46,198 nucleotides of DNA from an uncultured Bacteroidota bacterium. Lineage in GTDB: Bacteria; Bacteroidota; Bacteroidia; Bacteroidales; UBA12481. This document shows positions 36,580 to 44,142 of the stretch, in pieces. Position numbers and translations under genes: made by a program. The notes beneath the pieces were generated by a model, which saw nothing but the letters and a program-made list of their open reading frames with translations, had not been told where the DNA came from and did not search any database. The DNA is taken from positions 1-46,198 of the forward strand of contig CAIXKO010000530.1 of assembly GCA_903919925.1 (NCBI GenBank). Reading direction: 5' to 3'. Numbering within the stretch: the first letter of the stretch is position 1; the number at the start of each line of letters is the position of its first letter.

Positions 36580-39065
36580 GCCAGCAGGCTTAGTGTCAGC
36601 AATCCAGCACCTGAAAGGATTAGCAGGAAGCCGTGATTATTGGATTGAGAATTGCTGAAACACACAATTCCTGCCCAGTAAAATGGATGGTCGTTACCTG
36701 GGGATGAAGATTTCAGATAATCCGTTTTAGCTTTCTGCAAAGCCCGGTAATCAGGCAATCTTCGAATATTCCGATAGAAATTTCCGGATAGCTCAACTGC
36801 GGCCCGATCGGATACGGTCCAATAATGTTCGATCACTGAAGAACACCCGGCTATAGAAAACGCCAGGCCAAGAGACATCAGCCCTTCGCCATGGTTCAAC
36901 GGGCCATTGCCAGATTCACAACCATTTATAAAAACATGTTTCCCTGAAAGATTCAGATAAAGGATATCATGGAACCTGATAATTGCCGGTCCGGATGGAT
37001 AGCATGCCAGTCCGGATTTCAGAGGATCCGGATGATTGATAAGCAAATGAGTCAAAATATGAATTCGTAAAAGACTTTTAAAAACGGAGTCAATGGTGCT
37101 GGCCGGGTCATCGATATAATGAATCGCAGACTCGTGAACCACTCCTTGGATTTCAGAGATTTCATTAACCGTTTCAGGAATGCCTTCGGAATTTTTACAG
37201 GAAACGATTGTTATCGCATTGCTACTAACTTTTCCGGGGATATGGTTCAACATGGATGTCGATACATACCGTATGTTATATTTATTCATCAAATACGGAA
37301 GATCCCTGAATAATTTTACATCAGAATTAGCCGTAACAAGTGCCTCAAATGGGATTCCATTCAGAATTCCATCAGGATGAATGACCAGGTTATGTCCGTT
37401 TGATTTCCCTAAAACCGGTAATATGATCTTTTTAAAGAGCGAGTAACCAATTTCAGTGTATGATTTTACCTGTTCGGAATCATAAGAGCTTAGCGGTTTG
37501 TTTCTGAGGTTGAATTTAAACTGATTGATTTCAGAAAGCAATAGGCTATCTTTCTGAATCAGTGTATAATATATTTCTTTGCGGTTAAAACCAAAAACCA
37601 CAATTGCGGAATCAAGTTCGTAAAACCCTAAATAATTTTCAGCAAGTGATGAAGGATTCATGGATGAATAGTCCGAAAATAGTTGGGCAGGATTTTTAAG
37701 GTTGGCCTCACGGATCTGGTTGTAACTGCTCTGAATAAGCTTCTCAGAATTTTCATAATCCCTTAAAACATGTATGATGGAATCGGCTGAAACAGAGGTA
37801 TCCGGGTTTAGAGTATCACCCAATACTCTCTCCAGAATTTGCCTGTTGGTTTGAAGGCTTCGTATCAAATGGTCAGGAATTCCGACCAACGGATAAACAA
37901 GATCTTTCTCAACAAGCCAATTGAGCGAAAGTGACTTAGCCTGAAGTGACCATTTGAATGCGGTCTCAAGATATTTCTGATTCCGTGTTTTCTCATAGAG
38001 TTTCAACGCACAGGCAATCCCATGATTAAATGCGCTTCTTCCTTTCTCAGCAACAACAAATCGGGTGGTTTCGGAAGTTATAGAATGGGAGAGTTCGACA
38101 ATTCTGTTGATAGCTTTTGTAAATAGCCCAAATGCTTCATCCAATGATACATCCGCCATTTGTTTAAGTTCTCCGATTTTAAGAAGGCTTTGTAGATATA
38201 CAAACTCATATTGAGGTCTGCCTGGCTTGCCAACTGTGTCCGGATTACTGGCAGACAGAATTTTATACGCCTGGTTATAATGGAAGAATGCCGAATCCTT
38301 TTGACTAGTTTTTGAAAAATAGCCACCCAGTGCATAATTGCATATCCCTGTCTGATAATGATTTTCGCCATTTAGTCGCCTCGACTGGGCGAGTGCTTTC
38401 CTCAAATAAGAGAGGGCCTTATCAAACTCTCCGGTACCCTGAAGAAATCTCCCATAATTGCGATCCGCGACAATCCAGACAGGATCGCTACGGTTAAGAG
38501 CATTCCGATTTTTCTCCAGGAGTCTAAATTCCTTGACAGCGCTCAGGGTATCTTGACTTTCCATGGCCAGCAAGGCAAGATTCCCATGAATTCCAATGAA
38601 GAGAGAACTTCCAGGTGGGATGTTTTTACCAATGATTTGGGCATTCAGGGTATTCCTGGCAGCGGTACTATCCAATGATTCAAGCAGGAGACCGCTGTAA
38701 TTGTTAACTATGTAATCCTGGAGATAATGGTCATGAAGATTGTTAGCCAGGAGCGAGGACAGTTGATAATATTTCTTGGATAGAAAGAAATTACCTCCAT
38801 GGTGCAGAATGGAACCCTTGTAGCTGGTGAGATATCCCCAATACGGAAGCTGGTAACCGAGCTGGTTGGAGTCAATGATGCTATCAGCAAGGTTGTTAGC
38901 TTTAATGTCGTTCCCCTGGTTGAATAGATTATAAACTTTAGAGCAATTTTGATAAAGCTGATATTGTGGTGAAACGGTTGCGCTTTTCTGTTGGGGAAGA
39001 GCTGGGGTAAAACCCAACAAACAAAACATTGTGACAATAACCTGGAAATCGAAATACCGGTTCAT
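36546..39065 (-). CDS. CHAT-domain (caspase-like) protein with N-terminal TPRs and C-terminal TM
   Basis: HILTHLLINHPDPLKSG (His) and VFINGCESGNGPLNHGEGLMSLGLAFSIAGCSSVIEHYWTVSD (Cys); C-terminal TM with RRRR tail. Confidence 0.85.
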   Translation of the reverse strand: MNRYFDFQVIVTMFCLLGFTPALPQQKSATVSPQYQLYQNCSKVYNLFNQGNDIKANNLADSIIDSNQLGYQLPYWGYLTSYKGSILHHGGNFFLSKKYYQLSSLLANNLHDHYLQDYIVNNYSGLLLESLDSTAARNTLNAQIIGKNIPPGSSLFIGIHGNLALLAMESQDTLSAVKEFRLLEKNRNALNRSDPVWIVADRNYGRFLQGTGEFDKALSYLRKALAQSRRLNGENHYQTGICNYALGGYFSKTSQKDSAFFHYNQAYKILSASNPDTVGKPGRPQYEFVYLQSLLKIGELKQMADVSLDEAFGLFTKAINRIVELSHSITSETTRFVVAEKGRSAFNHGIACALKLYEKTRNQKYLETAFKWSLQAKSLSLNWLVEKDLVYPLVGIPDHLIRSLQTNRQILERVLGDTLNPDTSVSADSIIHVLRDYENSEKLIQSSYNQIREANLKNPAQLFSDYSSMNPSSLAENYLGFYELDSAIVVFGFNRKEIYYTLIQKDSLLLSEINQFKFNLRNKPLSSYDSEQVKSYTEIGYSLFKKIILPVLGKSNGHNLVIHPDGILNGIPFEALVTANSDVKLFRDLPYLMNKYNIRYVSTSMLNHIPGKVSSNAITIVSCKNSEGIPETVNEISEIQGVVHESAIHYIDDPASTIDSVFKSLLRIHILTHLLINHPDPLKSGLACYPSGPAIIRFHDILYLNLSGKHVFINGCESGNGPLNHGEGLMSLGLAFSIAGCSSVIEHYWTVSDRAAVELSGNFYRNIRRLPDYRALQKAKTDYLKSSSPGNDHPFYWAGIVCFSNSQSNNHGFLLILSGAGLLTLSLLAYWLFLKRRRR

Positions 39066-39270
39066 GAAATTGAATTAGTTGAAAAATCAGTAAATTATGC
39101 GATATGCCATTTAATCAGTTGTCAACCGGTGCAATGGATAACGCTTTAATATCATCCTTCCAATCTTAAAATCTCCAAAGGTAGAGAAACTAAGTAACAG
39201 GAATAATTGCTCAAGGAAAAGAAAAAAGGGGAGACCGACCCTGAATCTGATCTGGAATCCCCACAATTTC

Positions 39271-39525
39271 TTAAATGTTTTGTTCGCACTGATAAATGAA
39301 TTCAGGTTCAATGTTTGTCGAAAGCACGGTGAGTTTTATTCCCCTTTCGTCAGCCATCTTATAGGCCAGAGTAAGCATTTCGACAAAGTTGTGAGAGCGG
39401 TACACCTTCGAGGTAACCTTTTGGTAATATCCTTCCTCAGCTATCCACACCAGGCAGAGCGGAGCATGAGGATCCTTTATCGGATGGAAATGCTGGGAAG
39501 TGCATAGGTAAACTTGCAGATTCAT
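39271..39525 (-). CDS. Small hypothetical phage/mobile-element protein
   Basis: 84-aa ORF whose start overlaps the stop of 39522..39827 by 4 nt. Confidence 0.5.
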   Translation of the reverse strand: MNLQVYLCTSQHFHPIKDPHAPLCLVWIAEEGYYQKVTSKVYRSHNFVEMLTLAYKMADERGIKLTVLSTNIEPEFIYQCEQNI

Positions 39526-39827
39526 AGGTTTTTGGCATTAAATTCATCGAAATGTTCTGCTCTGACAAAATACCGGCAGTACCGGCCCTGTTCTGAATCG
39601 CAGTTCAATGCCTGATAGTGATTGACCCACTTGTCGAATTTGGTTTCCGCATCGGTCAGTATTTCTTTTGAAATCTCGCAAGGCTCTTTCCAAATGGAAT
39701 CAAAAGCCATCTTGCAAGGGTGCAGGAAAACCTCATATCCAGCGTCGTAAAGCTTTCGGGCCTTGCGCTTGTTGACCTGAATGATCTGTTTTCCATGGAT
39801 ATAAATCTGAACGTCTTTGTAAATCAT
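39522..39827 (-). CDS. Hypothetical accessory protein (start MIYKDVQIYIHGKQ)
   Basis: ORF downstream of leader copy A; start chosen 10 nt after the leader hairpin. Confidence 0.55.
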   Translation of the reverse strand: MIYKDVQIYIHGKQIIQVNKRKARKLYDAGYEVFLHPCKMAFDSIWKEPCEISKEILTDAETKFDKWVNHYQALNCDSEQGRYCRYFVRAEHFDEFNAKNL

Positions 39828-39837
39828 AAGATAAATG

Positions 39838-39876
39838 CCGATGCCTTTCGGACTTGTAAGGGTATCAAGCACACCC
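39838..39876 (-). promoter_or_regulatory. Leader element copy A (two-hairpin motif)
   Basis: Minus strand: GGGT-GTGCTTGAT-ACCC-TTACAAGT-CCGA-AAGGCA-TCGG, then CATTTATCTT-ATG. Confidence 0.8.
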
Positions 39877-39887
39877 GGTTGATTGAT

Positions 39888-40436
39888 TTAATGAATTTTG
39901 CAATAGATCTGTCTGCCGGCTTTCTGACAGCAATAATCGCATACCCGACAGTTAAGCGGACAAGTAACCCCATCGATATAATCGTCAGGATCCTTTACCG
40001 CATTGAACTGATTATCGAGCATGAATCCAGATCCTGAGACGGTAAGATTACCTGGAAGATTGGAAAAGTCGAGATCCCGACGGGCTGTATACGTCCAAAC
40101 TGGTTTCTCAAGCAGCAGGGCGATTGCTTTCACTTTAGTTACATCGCCCTGGTTCCGGAAATCACCGGCTTCCGAGGACCGGAGCTTTTCAAATTCAAAC
40201 TTGTTCAGTTCGTAAATGAAAAGTTCCGGAGAGCACATATCCCAGAACTTAGCCTGATGGTTCCGGTGACCTCTAACACCGGGGAAAGCTCGTTCGGGAT
40301 ATTTGGCATAGCAGACTTTCGGATTGCGGCAAAGCCCGAGTTTTTCCGAAAAGCAGCTAAGTGCAGGAGTCATGTTGAAGATCGCGGTTGAGGTATCCTG
40401 CTTTTTGTTGCCGAAGCTGAATAGGGTATGAATCAT
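39888..40436 (-). CDS. Phage Gp88-like protein
   Basis: MTPALSCFSEKLGLCRNPKVCYAKYPERAFPGVRGHRNHQAKFWDM... C-terminal Cys cluster CPLNCRVCDYCCQ; resembles gene-product-88 phage proteins, from memory. Confidence 0.55.
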   Translation of the reverse strand: MIHTLFSFGNKKQDTSTAIFNMTPALSCFSEKLGLCRNPKVCYAKYPERAFPGVRGHRNHQAKFWDMCSPELFIYELNKFEFEKLRSSEAGDFRNQGDVTKVKAIALLLEKPVWTYTARRDLDFSNLPGNLTVSGSGFMLDNQFNAVKDPDDYIDGVTCPLNCRVCDYCCQKAGRQIYCKIH

Positions 40437-40441
40437 GATGA

Positions 40442-41119
40442 CTACGGCATTAAATTATCATCAGCCATCGAGAGGTAACCCTGTTCTGAGAGGATGAGGT
40501 GATCCAGTACCGACAGATCCAGAAATGCAGCTGCTTCCTTGATTTTCTTAGTGATTTTCAGGTCAGCTTCCGATGGAGACAAGTTGCCTGACGGGTGGTT
40601 GTGGGCAAGTATGATGCCTGATGAAAGCCTTTCTACCGCTGCGTTTAGGATCAATCGTACATCGGTAACGGTACCGGATATTCCACCCTGGCTGATCCTT
40701 TTCTGATCGATGATCTGATTGGATCGGTTGAGTAACAGCACCCAGAATTCCTCATGCTGGAGATCGGACATTAAGGGCTCCAAAACTTTCCAGGCATCCT
40801 GAGAGCATTTAACCTTTGGACGGATGGTTGCCGGAGTGGATCTTCTTCTTCGGCCGATCTCGAAGATGGCAGCGATACGGATGGCTCTTGCGGTGGTGAT
40901 TCCATCGATCTGGCACATGATACTGAGCGACATTTTTGCCAGATTGTGAAAATCGTTGCCGGCCAGTACCCATAAGTTCCGGGCACATTCTTCTGAAATT
41001 CCAGCTGCCACGGCCAGAATTTCGATGTTTGATAACGCGCTGGTGCCGGTCTGGACCAGTTTGGCAGCTGCTGAATCGTTCACCTGCCAGGGAGTTGAGA
41101 TCACTGAATCGTACTTCAT
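40442..41119 (-). CDS. radC: RadC-like JAB/MPN domain protein
   Basis: JAMM motif ILAHNHPSGNLSPSEADLKITKKIKEAA; start MKYDSVISTPW placed 11 nt after leader copy B. Confidence 0.9.
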   Translation of the reverse strand: MKYDSVISTPWQVNDSAAAKLVQTGTSALSNIEILAVAAGISEECARNLWVLAGNDFHNLAKMSLSIMCQIDGITTARAIRIAAIFEIGRRRRSTPATIRPKVKCSQDAWKVLEPLMSDLQHEEFWVLLLNRSNQIIDQKRISQGGISGTVTDVRLILNAAVERLSSGIILAHNHPSGNLSPSEADLKITKKIKEAAAFLDLSVLDHLILSEQGYLSMADDNLMP

Positions 41120-41130
41120 GGAAATGTTCA

Positions 41131-41169
41131 CCGATGCCTTTCGGATTTGTTTGAGTATCAAGCGCACCC
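41131..41169 (-). promoter_or_regulatory. Leader element copy B (two-hairpin motif)
   Basis: Minus strand: GGGT-GCGCTTGAT-ACTC-AAACAAAT-CCGA-AAGGCA-TCGG, then TGAACATTTCC-ATG. Confidence 0.8.
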
Positions 41170-41429
41170 AGATTAATGATGCACACTTCCTGGAGCAAGC
41201 ACGGAATTGGAGCGAGTGGCGAAGGTCAGTTTGTGTACCCGCAAACTGAATTCGTGGTGTGCTAATCCATGGCCTGGATGGGAATAGTGGACCGGCGGAG
41301 AGGTGGTCATGGATCCCGAGCGGTTTTCCGGGATTGCGACTACCTTTGTGCAGTCATTAATAATATAATTATCACATCCTTACGGTGCGAAGAGGGATGC
41401 GGAACGTACCGCTGGCCAGTTGATCCGGT

Positions 41430-41700
41430 TTCTTTTTGGTTCTTTTTCTTTTGCGGTGCGAATTGAAAAGAAAAAGAACGATCGCAGCGGCTGAAAAAAT
41501 ATCAAACAGTTGATTCCAACGATTTTCTTTTTGGGTACTTTTTCTTTTATCGTGGAAAGAAAAAGTTCGCTTTAGCGCAAAATTGCGGGGCACATTAAAT
41601 CGACGAAGCATAAGGAGATTAGAATGTAGGCCCGCAATTTTGCTACCAGGCTGCGCCTGGTTACGTCTGTGACCCGACCCCGCCCTAACCCGACTTGGAG
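41430..41700. repeat. Multi-hairpin noncoding repeat element
   Basis: Consecutive perfect inverted repeats: 41439-41452/41466-41479 (14 bp), 41537-41547/41556-41566 (11 bp), 41577-41589/41631-41643 (13 bp), 41645-41650/41656-41661 (6 bp). Confidence 0.75.
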
Positions 41701-41708
41701 GGCGAAAG

Positions 41709-41775
41709 ACTCCATTTTCAGGAAATATGACTCCACGTTTTGGCATCGCACTCCACGTTTCGGACTTATTCCATT
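41709..41775. repeat. Short tandem ACTCC(A) repeats, period about 20-21 nt
   Basis: ACTCCATTTTCAGG (41709), ACTCCACGTTTTGG (41730), ACTCCACGTTTCGG (41750), degenerate ATTCCATTAATC (41769). Confidence 0.55.
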
Positions 41776-41978
41776 AATCAAAATTCCATGATTTGAACAG
41801 GGATCGAGTCCTACATTCAGTGCGGTACTCCGCACGCAAACCTGCGAAGCATGAGCACAAACATGAGGTGTTGTAATCGACACACCATATATATACCGTC
41901 GACACGCGAGTCCTACTCTAGTGATATGATTGGCAATCAATTACCACTGCATTACTGAACAGTCTGGCCAAAAGAAAA

Positions 41979-42002
41979 GAGGGAAGCCGCCAGGCTTCCC
42001 TC
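41979..42002 (-). terminator. Rho-independent terminator of 42020..42202
   Basis: Perfect 10-bp stem GAGGGAAGCC/GGCTTCCCTC with 4-nt loop; minus strand continues TTTTCTTTT. Confidence 0.8.
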
Positions 42003-42019
42003 GATAGATCAGTTAACAA

Positions 42020-42202
42020 CTAATCATTATCATCAACCGATCCATTCTCAATTAGTTGCAGAATTTCTTTTGTATCAGAGAAGATCAGATCAGTCATCCG
42101 TTTAGAGGATACCAACACTTCAGATAACAGTTCATTCATGTGATCAGAGAAGTCACGTTCCTGGATCGACTGATTAACACTGTAAGGAATTGAATAACTC
42201 AT
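42020..42202 (-). CDS. Small hypothetical protein (MSYSIPYSVNQSIQERDFSDHMNELL...)
   Basis: 60-aa ORF 10 nt downstream of leader copy C, with a terminator after its stop. Confidence 0.6.
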   Translation of the reverse strand: MSYSIPYSVNQSIQERDFSDHMNELLSEVLVSSKRMTDLIFSDTKEILQLIENGSVDDND

Positions 42203-42212
42203 GTGAAAGTTG

Positions 42213-42251
42213 CCGATGCCTTTCGGACTTGTATGAGTAGCAAGCACACCC
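42213..42251 (-). promoter_or_regulatory. Leader element copy C (two-hairpin motif)
   Basis: Minus strand: GGGT-GTGCTTGCT-ACTC-ATACAAGT-CCGA-AAGGCA-TCGG, then CAACTTTCAC-ATG. Confidence 0.8.
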
Positions 42252-42427
42252 ATTGATAATCTGAGATTAATGTTGCGCCACAACCTTGAGCAGTCCTGAT
42301 TTTTGGTGAATGGCGCAGGTCAGATTGTTGGATATCAACAGAATAATAGTTGAAAAAGAATCTGAATGCGTGCGAAGCAATTCCGGAATTTCAAGAGGTG
42401 ACCCCTGCGTAGGAAACCGATGGACAC

Positions 42428-42457
42428 AAAAAAAGCCTCATCGCTGAGGCCTTTTTT
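42428..42457 (-). terminator. Rho-independent terminator, possibly bidirectional
   Basis: AAAAAAAGCCTCA-tcgc-TGAGGCCTTTTTT just downstream of the 42471 stop. Confidence 0.8.
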
Positions 42458-42470
42458 AAAAGCTGGGTTC

Positions 42471-42761
42471 CTAGAACGGCAGGGGCTCGACCGGACTTGC
42501 CTTCTTGCCGATGCTTTTCAATTTCTTGGCTTTCTTGGCTGGTGCCTGGGCCTCCTGCAACATTTTGGAGTGGTAGCAAGCATGGGTTCTTCCGAACTGG
42601 TCGGTTTCCTTCATCTCAGCGATTTCGAATGTGACATAAGCCACTCCGTCGTACTCATAAGCAATTTCCTGCAACTTTTCCAGAGGCACAGTTACTTTCA
42701 CAATGTTCATTCCCTGGACTTTCTTGCCTTTTCCGATGTAGGACTTCTCAAATTTTGTCAT
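42471..42761 (-). CDS. Small phage/mobile-element-associated protein, Lys/Ala-rich tail
   Basis: MTKFEKSYIGKGKKVQGMNIVKVTVPLEKLQEIAYEYDGVAYVTFEIAEMKETDQFGRTHACYHSKM...; terminator downstream; decayed homolog at 42941-43150. Confidence 0.7.
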   Translation of the reverse strand: MTKFEKSYIGKGKKVQGMNIVKVTVPLEKLQEIAYEYDGVAYVTFEIAEMKETDQFGRTHACYHSKMLQEAQAPAKKAKKLKSIGKKASPVEPLPF

Positions 42762-42940
42762 GACGTTTTTTGTTTTTTATAGTTTAGAAACATGGCTGTA
42801 TTCATTAAATCGAGCTGAGCTAATAACAAGAGTTTGCGGAATACCGGACCGACGAAGGAGGGAGGATATGCCGTAAAAACTATTGGAATTAGATTGGCCG
42901 ATTTATCTTTGCCATGTTTTCTGAGCTATAGAAAACCGTC

Positions 42941-43150
42941 ATGACAAAATGAGAAGGGCTACGAAGGGAAAGGCTTAGAAAGTCGGGTAGGAACGTTGTA
43001 GAAAGTAACGCTGCAACTGGGAAGTTGCAGGAAATGCCTTATGAGTTTGCCGGGGTGGCCCCTTTACATTCGGATCGTTGGGATGAAGTCTTAAGAAACC
43101 GCCGGTTCGGGAGGATCCATACTTGCCACTTCAAAATGGCTGCGGAGCGC
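42941..43150 (+). pseudogene. Inverted, decayed copy of the 42471..42761 gene
   Basis: ATGACAAAATGAGAAGGGCTAC...AAAGTCGGGTAGGAACGTTGTAGAAAGTAACGCTGCAACTGGGAAGTTGCAGGAAATGCCTTATGAG... aligns along its length with the intact gene but carries in-frame stops and frameshifts. Confidence 0.8.
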
Positions 43151-43542
43151 CCGGTCACCGGCCAGGAAAGCTTAGAAATTCCATCGGAAAGAAGGTTTAG
43201 CCGGCCACCGTTCTTGGGACGCTGCTTTTGAGTCTCAGCGGTGAGCATTTTTTTGAGTCCTTCGGGTTCCGTGCGCAGCGAGCGAGGAATCCTGAACCAA
43301 ACATCAGGATGCGATCAATACCTTTGTGCCACATTAATAGACACTGCCAAATCGGATAAAATATGGCAGTCCTGAATTTAGTAATTTCTAACACATAGCA
43401 TGTGAGAATGTGGCGGAGTGATTATCACTTTCTTCTTAAGTTAACAGTTTGATACCCGGTATAAGTCACTTTAGCTTTACAACAGATGGGTTATCACGTA
43501 TCGCTAAAATTTGCATTATGCTATAGGCCAGATTAATAGTAG

Positions 43543-44142
43543 TCAATTAAAAAACCTTCTTTTTACCAAGAGCAAATAATTTATCGTTCGCTTAGATAAG
43601 TATTTGTTTGGATAAAATAATAAACCAATTTGCATGGTTTTTGCATCTACCACAAGAAAGAACGACTTTGTTTGCTTTCTTAAAATCGGTAAAATATTAT
43701 TTTTTGTTTCAAAATAGCGATTGCCGAAAATAGCTTTATTAAGTTGATTAAAAGACTCTGAAGACTGCATAATTATATTGACTGAGTGTACTGATCTAAT
43801 TGGAAAAATATCATTCAGGAGGTTTATTTCTTCAGAAATACACTCATGACAATCAGAACTTGAAAAACAATAAAGTATGGAATACTTATTCCCTAAGACT
43901 TCGGAAATGCAAATACTATCAACTCCATTATACAATTTTATGGAAGAAATAATACCAGATAATGCTATTGAATTATTATCAAACTCATTAAGTAGAATCT
44001 GCGACTCATCTTGAATCTCAAGAACTTCTTTCTGAGCCTTTGAATTAGACTCTATATGCAGAAAGCGATAGACTAAGTATGAATTGATTATGGTAAATAC
44101 AAAGCAGATAATTATAACTAATCTCCTATTAATAATTTTCAT
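43543..44142 (-). CDS. Membrane-anchored thioredoxin-fold-like protein with CxxC (CHEC)
   Basis: N-terminal TM; SILYCFSSSDCHECISEEINLLNDIF; C-terminal KRRFFN parallels KRWFY of 12928..13533; ATGA overlap with the propeller gene. Confidence 0.7.
   Translation of the reverse strand: MKIINRRLVIIICFVFTIINSYLVYRFLHIESNSKAQKEVLEIQDESQILLNEFDNNSIALSGIISSIKLYNGVDSICISEVLGNKYSILYCFSSSDCHECISEEINLLNDIFPIRSVHSVNIIMQSSESFNQLNKAIFGNRYFETKNNILPILRKQTKSFFLVVDAKTMQIGLLFYPNKYLSKRTINYLLLVKRRFFN

Noticed and set aside
39828-39872. N-terminal peptide extension LDTLTSPKGIG of ORF 39522..39872 as real coding sequence
   Set aside because: The same nucleotides before radC are out of frame with its ATG, and copy differences change amino acids. 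Better explained as a leader element.
41709-41775. IS21-type insertion sequence end
   Set aside because: The ACTCC repeats recall IS21 multiple terminal repeats, but no istA/istB coding sequence, matching opposite end or target duplication is visible.
41372-41940. Minus-strand ORFs of 124 and 122 aa
   Set aside because: They run through several perfect inverted repeats and tandem repeats and overlap each other. Most likely spurious.
41790-41940. Possible tRNA fragment (GGGATCGAGTCCTAC; CGCGAGTCCTAC)
   Set aside because: T-arm-like string only; no acceptor stem, anticodon arm or D-arm could be built. The repeated CGAGTCCTAC is noted but unsupported as tRNA.
43240-43310. GGTTCCGTGCGCAGCGAGCGAGGAATCC as a functional element
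   Set aside because: Looks like a common Bacteroidota intergenic repeat fragment; only one copy noticed here and no structure beyond short pairing.
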